DNA from: Bacillota bacterium
Lineage (GTDB): Bacteria > Bacillota > Clostridia > Christensenellales > Aristaeellaceae
Reading direction: 5' to 3'
Assembly (NCBI GenBank): GCA_023413135.1
Contig: JAEZQK010000004.1
Coordinates: 22,956 to 86,955 of the forward strand
DNA: 64,000 nt
In this document: positions 16,501-24,933 of the stretch, in pieces
Position numbering within the stretch: position 1 is the first letter of the stretch
How the letters are laid out: each line of letters begins with the position of its first letter
Position numbers and translations under genes: made by a program
The notes under the pieces: model-generated
The model's input: only the letters and a program-made list of their open reading frames with translations
Told to the model about the DNA's origin: nothing
Database searches by the model: none

Positions 16501-16527
16501 GCCCGGCGCAGCTTTTTGCACCGGGCA
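16501..16527 (+). terminator. hairpin after floA
   Basis: GCCCGGCGCA pairs with TGCACCGGGC across a T-rich loop with one mismatch. No T-tract follows the stem, so partial termination or 3'-end protection is more likely than full termination, and the next gene may be read through. Confidence 0.45.
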
Positions 16528-16549
16528 ATGCGGAAAGGAGGCGGCAAAA

Positions 16550-17140
16550 ATGGACGGCATTTTTACCTTGATTGTCATCATCGGCATAGCCAACGTCATC
16601 ATCAAATGGGTCAGAAAGCAGGCTGCCGTGAACCAAAAGAATCAGGGCGCCGCACCGGAGAACCCCTGGCAGCGCATGATGGGTGATATGACCAAAACGC
16701 TGGAGGATACCATAACCGGAAAGCCACCTGAAAAAGTCGCGCCAACGCCCGTGTACAAAACGCTGAAGACCCCGGTCTTAAGAGAAGAGGGTACGGGCAG
16801 TGGCGAAGGAGAAGCTTATCCCGGGAGCATAGCCGATTACCGGGCTCCTTATATTGTAGGCGGCGAAACCGCTGCAAGCCCCTATTCCCTTGCCGGTCAG
16901 AGCGTTTCCAAACCCCAGGAGCCCGTGCCCATGCGGTACAGCAGCCTTCCTGGAAAAGAGGAGTCCGCGGCTTTTACCGCGAAAGCGGCGGATATGCGCC
17001 TTTCCGCGGAGCCTGGCAGGCCTGCGCAGGCAGCATTGAGTCTGGCCTTTAACCGGGATTCGCTGATGCAGGCGGTAGTCATGCATGAGATCCTTACAAG
17101 GCCACAAGATAACAGAAGAAGGCGGTGGAAATCCCATTGA
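16550..17140 (+). CDS. membrane-anchored protein of the floA operon, unknown function
   Basis: 196 aa from the ATG at 16550, which has AAAGGAGG 8 bases upstream; the longer in-frame start at 16499 has none. One N-terminal membrane segment (GIFTLIVIIGIANVIIKWV) precedes a low-complexity cytoplasmic region rich in Pro, Gly and Ala. The C-terminal helix is SLMQAVVMHEILTRPQ. It was not assigned to a named family. Its end overlaps the start of the LytTR regulator gene, so translation may be coupled. An association with the flotillin microdomain is inferred from position only. Confidence 0.7.
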   Translation: MDGIFTLIVIIGIANVIIKWVRKQAAVNQKNQGAAPENPWQRMMGDMTKTLEDTITGKPPEKVAPTPVYKTLKTPVLREEGTGSGEGEAYPGSIADYRAPYIVGGETAASPYSLAGQSVSKPQEPVPMRYSSLPGKEESAAFTAKAADMRLSAEPGRPAQAALSLAFNRDSLMQAVVMHEILTRPQDNRRRRWKSH

Positions 17141-17886
17141 GCGATATCCGCGTTGTGATTGCCGATGACGACAGCGGCATGCGCACGGTAATGCGCCATA
17201 TGATTTCCAAGGTGGAGGGGTTTACCCTTGCTGGTGAGGCGGAGAGTGGCCTCACGCTCATGGATTTGGTGGAAAAACACCACCCCCAGGTGGTGTTTGT
17301 GGATGTGGAAATGCCCGGCATGAGCGGCGTGGAATGCGCTAGGCTTATTCAGGACATGGACCCGGCCACCGTCATCATTTTCGCCACGGCCCATGACCAA
17401 TACATGGGCGATGCCTTTGAGGTATATGCTTTTGACTACCTGCTCAAGCCCTTCAAAGTGGAGCGGGTCATAAAAACACTGGAACGGGCCCGGGACCGCA
17501 TTACCCGCCGGGAGGAAAAGCCCCTGCCTGCCTTGAAGCCCCGCAATCAGGCGGTGGCAGGCCGCCTGATGCTGCATCACCGGGACGGGGTAAGCTTTCT
17601 CAATATGCAGGACATCCTGCTCGTGCAGCGGGAAGAGCGGGCCACGGTGATCTATACCATGGGGGACTGCCGTTACGTCACCAGCGATTCCCTGGGCGAC
17701 ACGGAGGGCAGGCTGGATCCCAATGTGTTTTTCCGTTGCCACAAGTCCTACATCATCAACTTGAACCACATCAAAGCCATCACGCCCTACGGCCGCTGGA
17801 CGTATGTGGTGCAGTTAAACGGTACCCAGCATGACGCACTGATCACCCATGAAAAGTACGAAGAGCTTGAGAGAATGTTTTCGTGA
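17125..17886 (+). CDS. LytTR-family response regulator
   Basis: 253 aa. Receiver domain at about 8-125 with the acidic pair DDD (VIADDDSG), phospho-acceptor Asp in VVFVDVEMPG, and Lys in DYLLKPFKV. A LytTR DNA-binding domain follows (about 150-250, with HHRDGVSFLNMQDILLVQRE and FFRCHKSYIINLNHIKAI). Such regulators bind direct repeats and often control surface or cell-wall genes. No histidine kinase is encoded nearby. The GTG at 17125 overlaps the preceding gene by 16 bases; a TTG at 17137 in the same frame, four-base overlapping, is an equally possible start. Confidence 0.92.
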   Translation: MEIPLSDIRVVIADDDSGMRTVMRHMISKVEGFTLAGEAESGLTLMDLVEKHHPQVVFVDVEMPGMSGVECARLIQDMDPATVIIFATAHDQYMGDAFEVYAFDYLLKPFKVERVIKTLERARDRITRREEKPLPALKPRNQAVAGRLMLHHRDGVSFLNMQDILLVQREERATVIYTMGDCRYVTSDSLGDTEGRLDPNVFFRCHKSYIINLNHIKAITPYGRWTYVVQLNGTQHDALITHEKYEELERMFS

Positions 17887-17997
17887 TTTTCAGGCGTAAA
17901 TTGTGCAATTTTCAAGCATATTTTTGTGCGGGGTAGAAGCTTTGACTTCCGCCCTGCTTTTTCTATTGGCGAAAATGTGAAAAGATCCCCGTTTTTC

Positions 17998-18026
17998 TTG
18001 CGTAAAAAATTTCAGGATGCTATAAT
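17998..18026 (+). promoter_or_regulatory. promoter of rex
   Basis: TTGCGT (17998-18003), a 17-base spacer and TATAAT (18021-18026), the latter also preceded by TG as an extended -10. No clear Rex operator of the TTGTGAA...TTCACAA kind was found here. Confidence 0.7.
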
Positions 18027-18102
18027 AACATTCAATAGACATAAAAAGGAATCTATTTCCTGCGCAGTGGAGTACATGGAAAAAGCTGAAGGGGGAATGC
18101 TC

Positions 18103-18735
18103 GTGGCAGGCTATGTGTCGGATGCTGTTATCCGCAGGCTGCCTGGTTACTACCGCCATCTTCGGGAACTGGAGGCGGCAGGCGTGCATCAGATATCATC
18201 CCAGGAACTGGGCAGGCGGATGCAGCTCACCGCATCCCAGATCAGACAGGATATCAATTGCTTTGGCGGGTTTGGCCGCCAGGGGTATGGCTATGAGGTG
18301 TCCAAGCTCAAAGGGCACATCGCGGAGATTCTGGGTCTGGATAAAAAGCACCGCATGGTCATCATCGGGGCGGGCAACATCGGCCGCGCAGTGGCGAATT
18401 ATCCATCCTTTGGCAGGGAAGGCTTTCAGATGGCAGCCATCTTCGATGCTGACCCCGGCAAGATCGGCACCGAGGTGGCCGGCATCAAGGTGGCCAGCAT
18501 CGACACCCTGGATGCGTATCTTTCCGAAAACCAGGTGGACATCGGCGTTCTGGCGATGCCGGTGAAAGGCGCCCAACAAATACTCAACAAGCTGGTGGAA
18601 AAGGGAATCAAGGGCGTTTGGAACTTTGCGCCTACGGATCTAACCCATCCCGACAACGTGACCGTGGTCAACGTGCATTTAAGCGACAGCCTGCAGGTGC
18701 TGTCCTTCAAGATGCTCCACGCGCAAGGCGAATAA
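18103..18735 (+). CDS. rex: redox-sensing transcriptional repressor Rex
   Basis: 210 aa. Rex senses the NADH/NAD+ ratio and represses fermentation and respiration genes when NADH is low. A winged-helix domain (AVIRRLPGYYRHLRELEA, ISSQELGRRMQLTASQIRQDI, CFGGFGRQGYGYEV) is followed by a Rossmann NAD(H) domain (VIIGAGNIGRAVANY). The end, FKMLHAQGE, belongs to the swapped C-terminal helix. The GTG at 18103 is chosen because GAAGGGGGA lies 8 bases upstream and the product length matches the family. An in-frame ATG at 18076 is an alternative that adds nine residues. Confidence 0.95.
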   Translation: MAGYVSDAVIRRLPGYYRHLRELEAAGVHQISSQELGRRMQLTASQIRQDINCFGGFGRQGYGYEVSKLKGHIAEILGLDKKHRMVIIGAGNIGRAVANYPSFGREGFQMAAIFDADPGKIGTEVAGIKVASIDTLDAYLSENQVDIGVLAMPVKGAQQILNKLVEKGIKGVWNFAPTDLTHPDNVTVVNVHLSDSLQVLSFKMLHAQGE

Positions 18736-18811
18736 ATTCCTTTTTCCGGCATGGATTTTGCCTTTTCCACCGTTCATTTATCGTAACGATACAATAAAGG
18801 AGCGTATACCC

Positions 18812-20566
18812 ATGGATCAGACCTCTTCCAGGAGGAATTCTCAGGGCCGGGATCAGGTGTCAACGCCCCGAGTCGTTCGTGCCAGGAACGTGGCCGACCG
18901 CTCCTTTGAGCAGTCATTTCCCCCTGTATCCACAGCCAATCCCGGCCATGCGCCGGTGTACGGCAATGAGCACCGGAGTGCCGGGGGCAGGGCGGCGCGC
19001 TACAATGGGGATTCGGCTCAAAACTATGGGAGAGGCGGCTCCGGCTACCGGCAAGATGATTATGCCGGTTCATCCAGGCGAAAGAATGCCCATCCCATTT
19101 TATACGCCACGCTCATCATGATCTGCACCCTGGGGCTTGTAGGCATCGGGCTGGTTATGGCGCCCCAGTTGTTCGGCATTTTTTGGAAGGACATGCCCAA
19201 CTATGGATTCATGAACGGCCAATTGATCGCCTGGGATGCTTCCAGGATGAACGATTACAAGAACGGGCGGAGCTTTCTAAGCCGGGATACGATTTTCCCT
19301 GGCGTATATGTGGATAACGTTCACGTGGGAAACATGACAATTGACCAGGCCAGGGAAGCGCTCGCATCCGGCTCGGTACAATCGGACAGCGGCTTTTCCC
19401 TGACGGTGAATATCGGCAACCGCTCTTTCCCCATCAATAGCCAGCTGGTGCCGCTAACCCGGAATGTGGACCAGGTGCTGGAGCAGGCGTACGCATTGGG
19501 CAGGCAAAATACCATCCCCGCCGTAAATGCCGTAGAAACGCCTTTTGAGCAGCGGCTAAAGGCCACCGAGGAATTGTATAACCAGAATGTGCTCCTTACA
19601 TCCCATATGTCGTATGACAAGGCGGCAGTGCAGACGTTGACCGATGAAATGGTCAGCCGCTTAAGCAGGGATCCTGTCGACGCCACGGTTCAATCGTTCG
19701 ACTTCAATACCCGAAAATTCACCTTTTCCGATGAGGCCGTGGGCGTGCGAGTGGACGGGGAAGCGCTGTACCAGCAAGTCATCGCCAAACTGGATGCCAA
19801 GGAGTATGGCCAGACCATCACCTTCACACCGGAGATCATAAACCCGAAAGTGACCAAGGTGGAGTTGATGAACAACTTCAAAAAGGTCTCCGAATACACC
19901 ACCGAAACCACCAGCAATTCCAACCGCAATACCAACGTAGACCTTTCTGCCAAGGCCATCAACGGACACACGGTCATGCCGGGGCAAGTGTTCTCTTTCA
20001 ACGAGACAACCGGGCAGCGTACCGAGGCCAAGGGGTACAAGGAAGCCATTGCCATTTCCGGCGGACAGTCGGTGCCGGATATCGGCGGCGGCGTGTGCCA
20101 GACTTCCAGCACGCTGTTCAACGCGGTGGCCAGGGCCGACCTGGAGATCGTTGACCGCAGCCCCCACTCCTGGCCCAGCACCTACGTGGCGAAAGGACTG
20201 GATGCCACCGTCAACTGGCCAAACCTGGACTTCAAGTTCCGCAACAACAAGGATACACCCATCTTCATCATCAGCTATTACAACAACCGCAAGGTGACGG
20301 TGGAGATCTACGGCATGAGCATTGGCCAAGGCATGGCCATCGACTTAAAGTCCGAGGTGACAAAAACCAACCGTCCCTCCTCCGAAGTAAAGTACGTGCA
20401 AAATACCAGCCTGCCCGTAGGCACCAGCAAGGAAACCATCGAGGCCAGAACGGGCTATGTGGTGGACACCTACAAGGTGTGGTACAAGGACGGCCAGGAA
20501 GTCAGGCGGGAAAAGCTGTTTACCTCCAACTACCGGGCGTATCAAAGGACTGTCGAGTATAATTAA
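18812..20566 (+). CDS. VanW-family protein with N-terminal membrane anchor
   Basis: 584 aa from the ATG at 18812, set by AAAGGAG. A long basic, Gly/Ser/Arg-rich cytoplasmic tail (1-93) precedes one membrane segment (about 94-118, ILYATLIMICTLGLVGIGLV). Outside lie a peptidoglycan-binding type 4 region (about 165-280) and the VanW domain (about 370-490), with FSFNETTGQRTEAKGY and PDIGGGVCQTSSTLFNAV, whose conserved Cys/Gln/Thr stretch resembles a transpeptidase-like site. A C-terminal beta-rich tail ends at RTVEYN. The exact reaction of VanW proteins is not known; a role in the cell wall is inferred. A strong terminator follows. Confidence 0.9.
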   Translation: MDQTSSRRNSQGRDQVSTPRVVRARNVADRSFEQSFPPVSTANPGHAPVYGNEHRSAGGRAARYNGDSAQNYGRGGSGYRQDDYAGSSRRKNAHPILYATLIMICTLGLVGIGLVMAPQLFGIFWKDMPNYGFMNGQLIAWDASRMNDYKNGRSFLSRDTIFPGVYVDNVHVGNMTIDQAREALASGSVQSDSGFSLTVNIGNRSFPINSQLVPLTRNVDQVLEQAYALGRQNTIPAVNAVETPFEQRLKATEELYNQNVLLTSHMSYDKAAVQTLTDEMVSRLSRDPVDATVQSFDFNTRKFTFSDEAVGVRVDGEALYQQVIAKLDAKEYGQTITFTPEIINPKVTKVELMNNFKKVSEYTTETTSNSNRNTNVDLSAKAINGHTVMPGQVFSFNETTGQRTEAKGYKEAIAISGGQSVPDIGGGVCQTSSTLFNAVARADLEIVDRSPHSWPSTYVAKGLDATVNWPNLDFKFRNNKDTPIFIISYYNNRKVTVEIYGMSIGQGMAIDLKSEVTKTNRPSSEVKYVQNTSLPVGTSKETIEARTGYVVDTYKVWYKDGQEVRREKLFTSNYRAYQRTVEYN

Positions 20567-20570
20567 CGTC

Positions 20571-20610
20571 TCCGCGAAGATGACAAGCCATCTTCGCGGA
20601 TTTTCATTTT
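20571..20610 (+). terminator. terminator of the VanW gene
   Basis: A perfect 12-bp stem TCCGCGAAGATG / CATCTTCGCGGA (20571-20582, 20589-20600) followed by TTTTCATTTTTT. Confidence 0.92.
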
Positions 20611-20740
20611 TTACCTGAACGCCGTAGGGGCGATTGTGAAGTGACCGCCAAGTGACATATCCTGTCCGCAACATGCGTGCGATTCATAATCGCCCCTATG
20701 GCGTTGTTTATTTATTGACTTCTCTGCCAGGATTATGCAA
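20611..20740. repeat. dispersed GTAGGGGCG element, copy 1
   Basis: It begins CCTGAACGCCGTAGGGGCGATTG and ends TAATCGCCCCTATGGCGTTGTTTATTTATTGACTTCTCTG (written here in parts: GCCGTAGGGGCGATTG, AATCGCCCCTATGGCG and TTATTGACTTCTCTG). The same arms and the same right flank recur at 37281-37345 and, with a longer stem, at 48616-48689. No coding potential is seen. Confidence 0.7.
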
Positions 20741-20849
20741 TGCGTTACTACTGTAGTTGACAATCCACCAACGCATAGAATACAGGTAAGCTCCACCCAT
20801 ACGCCATCCTGATGCGTCGATGTCGATGTGCTCTGAAGGCGAGTCCAAC

Positions 20850-20924
20850 CCCGCAGACTGTCATCCTGAGCGAAGCGAAGGATCTTAACGTGGCATGAAA
20901 AACCAAGATCCTTCACTTCAGAAA
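20850..20924. repeat. short interspersed repeat GTCATCCTGAGCGAAGCG...
   Basis: The stretch reads CTGTCATCCTGAGCGAAGC then GAAGGATCTT, and ends with AAGATCCTT, an inverted pair (AAGGATCTT / AAGATCCTT). This type of intergenic repeat is familiar from many gut and anaerobe genomes. The interval 20741-20849 shows nothing recognisable. Confidence 0.5.
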
Positions 20925-20956
20925 GGGGAGGGGGGATTCACAAATCCCCCCTCCCC
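20925..20956 (-). terminator. terminator of the glycolytic operon
   Basis: A perfect 14-bp GC-rich stem GGGGAGGGGGGATT / AATCCCCCCTCCCC (20925-20938, 20943-20956), 18 bases past the gpmI stop, followed on the minus strand by TTTCTG. Confidence 0.8.
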
Positions 20957-20974
20957 GCAAAGCTATCCCCGAAG

Positions 20975-22516
20975 TTATATCAACGATTTTCCCGTCATTT
21001 CCTTCGGCACGGGGATATCCATGCTGGTGAGCATAGTGGGCGCGATATCTGCCAGGCGGCCGCCTTCGCGCAGCGTCTTGCCCACAAACTCCGGCCCCAC
21101 GGCAATGAAGGGCACGGGGAAGGTGGTGTGGGCAGTGAAGGGCTCACCTGTTACAGGATCCACCATCTGGTCGGCATTGCCGTGATCGGCAGTCACAAAA
21201 GCACGGCCGCCGTTTTTCAGCACAGCGTCCACCACCCGGCCCACGCAGATATCCACCGCCTCCACGGCTTTTATGGCAGCCTCCATGATGCCTGTATGGC
21301 CCACCATGTCGCAGTTGGCAAAGTTCAGGACCATCACGTCATACTTCTTTTCGTTGATCAGCTCAATGGCCTTTTCCGTCACTTCATAGGCCGACATATC
21401 AGGCTTCATATCGAACGTGGCCACCTTGGAGGAGGGGATCAGCACCCGGTCCTCACCCTCATTGGGCTTTTCGACGCCGCCGTTGAAGAAGAAGGTCACG
21501 TGGGCGTATTTTTGCGTTTCGGCGATGCGCAGCTGCGTCTTGCCCATCGATGCCAGGTATTCCCCCATCGTGTTGTCCATGGAGGCGGGGGGGTTCACGA
21601 TTTTAAGGCCCGTGAACGTCTCGTCGTATTGGGTCATGCTCACGAAGTGAACCGGGAAATAACCCTTCTCCCGGTGAAAGCCCTCGAATTCCGGCTGGAT
21701 GAAGGTGCGGGTCAGCTGCCGCGCCCGGTCTGGCCGGAAGTTAAAAAAGATAACGGAATCATTTTCAGAAATAGCGGCGGTGGGCCGGCCATTTTTCAGG
21801 ACCACCGTGGGCTTGACAAATTCGTCGGTTTCATTCAGGGCATAGCTTTGTTCCACAGCCTGGGCGCCGGTTTCCGCCGTGGCCTGGCCCTCGCCCAGCA
21901 CCATGGCATCGTAGGCCTTCTTTACCCGGTCCCACAGGTTGTCCCGGTCCATGGCCCAGTAGCGGCCCATGACGGTGGCGATTTCACCCACGCCGATTTG
22001 TGAAAGCTTATCCTGCAGTTCCTTCACGAAGCCCAAACCGCTGGTGGGGGGCACGTCGCGGCCATCCAGGAAGCAGTGGACATATACTTTTTCGAGGCCG
22101 TGCTTTTTCGCCATTTCCACAAGCGCATACAGATGGGTGTTGTGGCTGTGCACGCCGCCGTCGGAAAGTAAGCCCATCAGGTGCAGGGCTTTCCCGGCCT
22201 TCTTTGCGCTGTCCATGGCTTCGATAAGCGCTTCCTTTTGAAAGAACACGCCATCCTGGATATCCTTGGTGATGCGGGTCAGCTCCTGATACACAATGCG
22301 CCCCGCGCCGATGTTTAAATGCCCCACCTCGCTGTTGCCCATCTGACCGTCGGGCAGGCCCACGTTCATGCCGCTGGCACCAAGCTGGGTATGGGGATAT
22401 ACTTGAAGAAGCTCGTCCAAGTGGGGTGTGCCCTGCTTATAAATGGCGTTGCCCTCGTGGCTGGGATTCAGGCCGAACCCGTCCATAATGATAAGGGCGG
22501 TCATGGTTTTGTTCAT
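20975..22516 (-). CDS. gpmI: 2,3-bisphosphoglycerate-independent phosphoglycerate mutase
   Basis: 513 aa. It interconverts 3- and 2-phosphoglycerate in glycolysis with two manganese ions. It begins MNKTMTALIIMDGFGLNPSH (metal-binding Asp), has MGNSEVGHLNIGAGR with the catalytic Ser of the phosphatase-like site, then SDGGVHSH, HCFLDGRDVPP and the C-terminal ADHGNADQMVDP metal ligands. The start at 22516 is set by AAGGAG; the longer frame to 22561 would run into tpiA. It is the last gene of the cggR operon, 16 bases after tpiA. Confidence 0.97.
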   Translation of the reverse strand: MNKTMTALIIMDGFGLNPSHEGNAIYKQGTPHLDELLQVYPHTQLGASGMNVGLPDGQMGNSEVGHLNIGAGRIVYQELTRITKDIQDGVFFQKEALIEAMDSAKKAGKALHLMGLLSDGGVHSHNTHLYALVEMAKKHGLEKVYVHCFLDGRDVPPTSGLGFVKELQDKLSQIGVGEIATVMGRYWAMDRDNLWDRVKKAYDAMVLGEGQATAETGAQAVEQSYALNETDEFVKPTVVLKNGRPTAAISENDSVIFFNFRPDRARQLTRTFIQPEFEGFHREKGYFPVHFVSMTQYDETFTGLKIVNPPASMDNTMGEYLASMGKTQLRIAETQKYAHVTFFFNGGVEKPNEGEDRVLIPSSKVATFDMKPDMSAYEVTEKAIELINEKKYDVMVLNFANCDMVGHTGIMEAAIKAVEAVDICVGRVVDAVLKNGGRAFVTADHGNADQMVDPVTGEPFTAHTTFPVPFIAVGPEFVGKTLREGGRLADIAPTMLTSMDIPVPKEMTGKSLI

Positions 22517-22532
22517 GGAGAATAGCTCCTTT

Positions 22533-23285
22533 TTACTTATCGAAATTGACCACCTTGGCAAAGTCCGGAGCCTTCAGTGATGCACCGCCGATGAGGCCGC
22601 CGTCGATCTCCGGCTGGACCATGAGGCCCTTGACGTTTCCGGGGTTCATGCTGCCGCCGTACTGGATGCGCACGGCATCAGATACTTCCTTGCCATACTT
22701 GCGGGCAAGGGCGGCGCGGATGACCCCGATGGTCTCGTTGGCTTGCTCGTCGGTGGCGGTGAGCCCTGTGCCGATGGCCCACACCGGCTCGTAGGCGATG
22801 ACGACGCTCTTGACCTGCTCGTCAGTCAAGCCGGTCAGTGCGATCAGCGTTTGATATTCCACCAGCGCGTCGGTGTAGCCGGCTTCCCGCTGCTCTTTCA
22901 TTTCGCCAACGCACAGGATCACGGTAAGCCCGGCATTGGCGGCAGCCTTTACCCTAAGGTTTACCGTGGCGTCGGTCTCGCCAAAGTATTGGCGGCGCTC
23001 ACTGTGGCCGATGATCACGTATTCCACACCGGCCGCCTTGAGCATTTGGGCGGAAAGCTCACCGGTATAAGCTCCGGATTCCTTCCAGTGCACATTTTGA
23101 CCGCCAAGATGGATGTTGGAGCCCGCAATGGCTTCCTTTACGGAGGCAAAGTCCACCGCGGGAACGCAAACGACGACCTCGCAGGCGGCGTCCTTGACCA
23201 GGGGCTTGAGTTCTGCAACCAGTTGCGCCGCCTCGGCGGGGGTTTTGTTCATTTTCCAGTTACCGGCGATAATGGGTGTGCGCAT
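22533..23285 (-). CDS. tpiA: triose-phosphate isomerase
   Basis: 250 aa, a (beta/alpha)8 barrel that interconverts dihydroxyacetone phosphate and glyceraldehyde-3-phosphate. It begins MRTPIIAGNWKMNKTPAEA (catalytic Lys in NWKMN), has the catalytic His in YVIIGHSERR, Glu in VVIAYEPVWAIGTG, and the phosphate loop YGGSMNPGN. The ATG at 23285 fits the family; an in-frame GTG at 23297 is also open. It is separated from pgk by a 387-base repeat-containing gap. Confidence 0.97.
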   Translation of the reverse strand: MRTPIIAGNWKMNKTPAEAAQLVAELKPLVKDAACEVVVCVPAVDFASVKEAIAGSNIHLGGQNVHWKESGAYTGELSAQMLKAAGVEYVIIGHSERRQYFGETDATVNLRVKAAANAGLTVILCVGEMKEQREAGYTDALVEYQTLIALTGLTDEQVKSVVIAYEPVWAIGTGLTATDEQANETIGVIRAALARKYGKEVSDAVRIQYGGSMNPGNVKGLMVQPEIDGGLIGGASLKAPDFAKVVNFDK

Positions 23286-23304
23286 AACTGATACCACTTT
23301 CTTT

Positions 23305-23510
23305 CTTGCATCAATTGCATGATTGCAACTTTTTGGATTTCGCTCCTGCGGGAGCGACCAGGGCTTTCCTACCCATCTGGCTCAATCGTCGTATTGCTCA
23401 CTGCCGTTCGCACTGCTCGTTTCGCCAGCCTCCTCCGCCTCGCTTCATCCGCCACTGGCGGCGCTTCGGCTACGGAGCCCTGGACCTTCGGAGGCGATAA
23501 TTGAATATGG
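23305..23510. repeat. interspersed repeat between pgk and tpiA
   Basis: A run rich in GCTCGTTTCGC-like words (GGCTCAATCGTCGTATTGC, then TTCGCACTGCTCGTTTCGCC). A related run lies at 57405-57470 (TTAATCGTCGCGCTGGTTCGC, CATCGCTCGTTTCGCTTG written in parts) and a short one at 27893-27915. Short open frames here look incidental. Confidence 0.5.
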
Positions 23511-23620
23511 ATTCTTGTTTTTTAAGTACACAAGCTTGTACTATTCTAACATAGATGCAACTTGATCTCATAGATACAGGCAGAGGGTATATACCCCCTG
23601 CCTATATATACCCTAATATG

Positions 23621-23672
23621 GGATTCCAAAGGGATGTATCCCTTTGGCGGGGTCCAGGGGCGGAGCCCTTGG
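23621..23672 (-). repeat. double-hairpin repeat CCAGGGG/CCAAAGGG, copy after pgk
   Basis: On the minus strand two stems follow the pgk stop at once: CCAAGGGCT / GCCCCTGG and CCAAAGGGAT / ATCCCTTTGG. The same two-stem unit follows the bofA stop at 26385 and occurs at 37077. It may serve as a 3'-end or termination element carried as a repeat. Confidence 0.7.
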
Positions 23673-24857
23673 TTACTTATCGTTCAGCGCGACTACGCCA
23701 GGCAGTTCCTTGCCTTCCAGGTATTCGAGGGAAGCGCCGCCGCCGGTGGACACGTGGGTCATTTTGCTGGCGAAGCCCATCTGTTCCACGGCTGCCGCGC
23801 TGTCGCCGCCGCCGATGATGGTCACGCCGCCGCACTCAGCCATGGCCTTGGCGATGACCCTGGTGCCGGTAGCGAAGTTCTCAAATTCGAACACGCCCAT
23901 GGGACCGTTCCAGATAACGGTCTTGGCCTGGGCGATCTCATTGGCGAAGATGACCTGCGTCTTGGGGCCGATGTCCATGCCCTCGAAGCCGTCGGGAATT
24001 TCCTTGGAATGAACGGTGATGCGCAGCGTATCGTTGGAGAAGGTTTCGCCGGCCTCATTGTCCACGGGCAGCAGGAGCTTCACGCCCTTTTGCTTTGCCT
24101 TTTCCATCAATTCGCGGGCGAGGTCGATCTTGTCGGCCTCCAGAAGGGATTTGCCGATGTGGCCGCCCATCGCCTTCTGGAAGGTGTAAGACATGCCGCC
24201 GCCGATGATTAGTACATCCACCTTCTCCAACAGGTTGTTGATGACGCCGATCTTGTCGGAAACCTTGGCGCCGCCCAGGATGGCCACAAAGGGACGCTCG
24301 GGGTTTTCCAGGGCCTTGCCCATCACAGACAATTCCTTGCCGATCAGGTATCCGGCCACGGCAGGCAGGTAGTGGGCCACACCCTCGGTGGAGGCATGGG
24401 CACGGTGCGCTGTGCCGAAAGCATCGTTTACGTAGATTTCAGCCAGAGAGGCCAGAGACTTGGCGAACTCGGGATCATTCTTTTCCTCTTCCTTGTGGAA
24501 GCGGACATTTTCCAGTATCATGGCATCGCCGTCGTGAAGAGCGGCCGCCAGTTCCTTGGCGGAGGGGCCGATGACATCTGCCGCCAGCTTGACTTCCTTG
24601 CCAAGCAGCTGGCTCAGGCGCTCCGCCACGGGCTTTAAAGAGTACTTCATGTCAAAGCCGCCCTTGGGCCTTCCTAAATGGGAGCAGAGGATGACCCGGG
24701 CGCCGTGCTGCAGAAGATACTTGATGGTAGGCAGCGCGCCGCGGATGCGCGTCTCGTCGGTAATCATGTTGTTCTCATCCAGAGGAACGTTAAAATCGCA
24801 GCGAACGAGCACCTTCTTACCGGAGACCTGGATGTCCTCGATAGTCTTCTTTGCCAT
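23673..24857 (-). CDS. pgk: phosphoglycerate kinase
   Basis: 394 aa. It transfers phosphate from 1,3-bisphosphoglycerate to ADP. The N-domain begins MAKKTIEDIQVSGKKVLVRC and has DFNVPLDENN and CSHLGRPKGG (substrate-binding basic patch). The C-domain has AILGGAKVSDKIGV and the nucleotide loop TIIGGGDSAAAVEQMG ending VSTGGGASLEYLEG. The ATG at 24857 has AAGGAG 8 bases upstream. It follows cggR directly; in many Firmicutes gapA lies between them, but here it does not. Confidence 0.98.
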   Translation of the reverse strand: MAKKTIEDIQVSGKKVLVRCDFNVPLDENNMITDETRIRGALPTIKYLLQHGARVILCSHLGRPKGGFDMKYSLKPVAERLSQLLGKEVKLAADVIGPSAKELAAALHDGDAMILENVRFHKEEEKNDPEFAKSLASLAEIYVNDAFGTAHRAHASTEGVAHYLPAVAGYLIGKELSVMGKALENPERPFVAILGGAKVSDKIGVINNLLEKVDVLIIGGGMSYTFQKAMGGHIGKSLLEADKIDLARELMEKAKQKGVKLLLPVDNEAGETFSNDTLRITVHSKEIPDGFEGMDIGPKTQVIFANEIAQAKTVIWNGPMGVFEFENFATGTRVIAKAMAECGGVTIIGGGDSAAAVEQMGFASKMTHVSTGGGASLEYLEGKELPGVVALNDK

Positions 24858-24933
24858 GATACACACTCCTTATGCAAAAAAATTTGGTCATCGGTTTGTT
24901 GTATTGCCATCCCGTAACGGGCGTGCAATCAAA

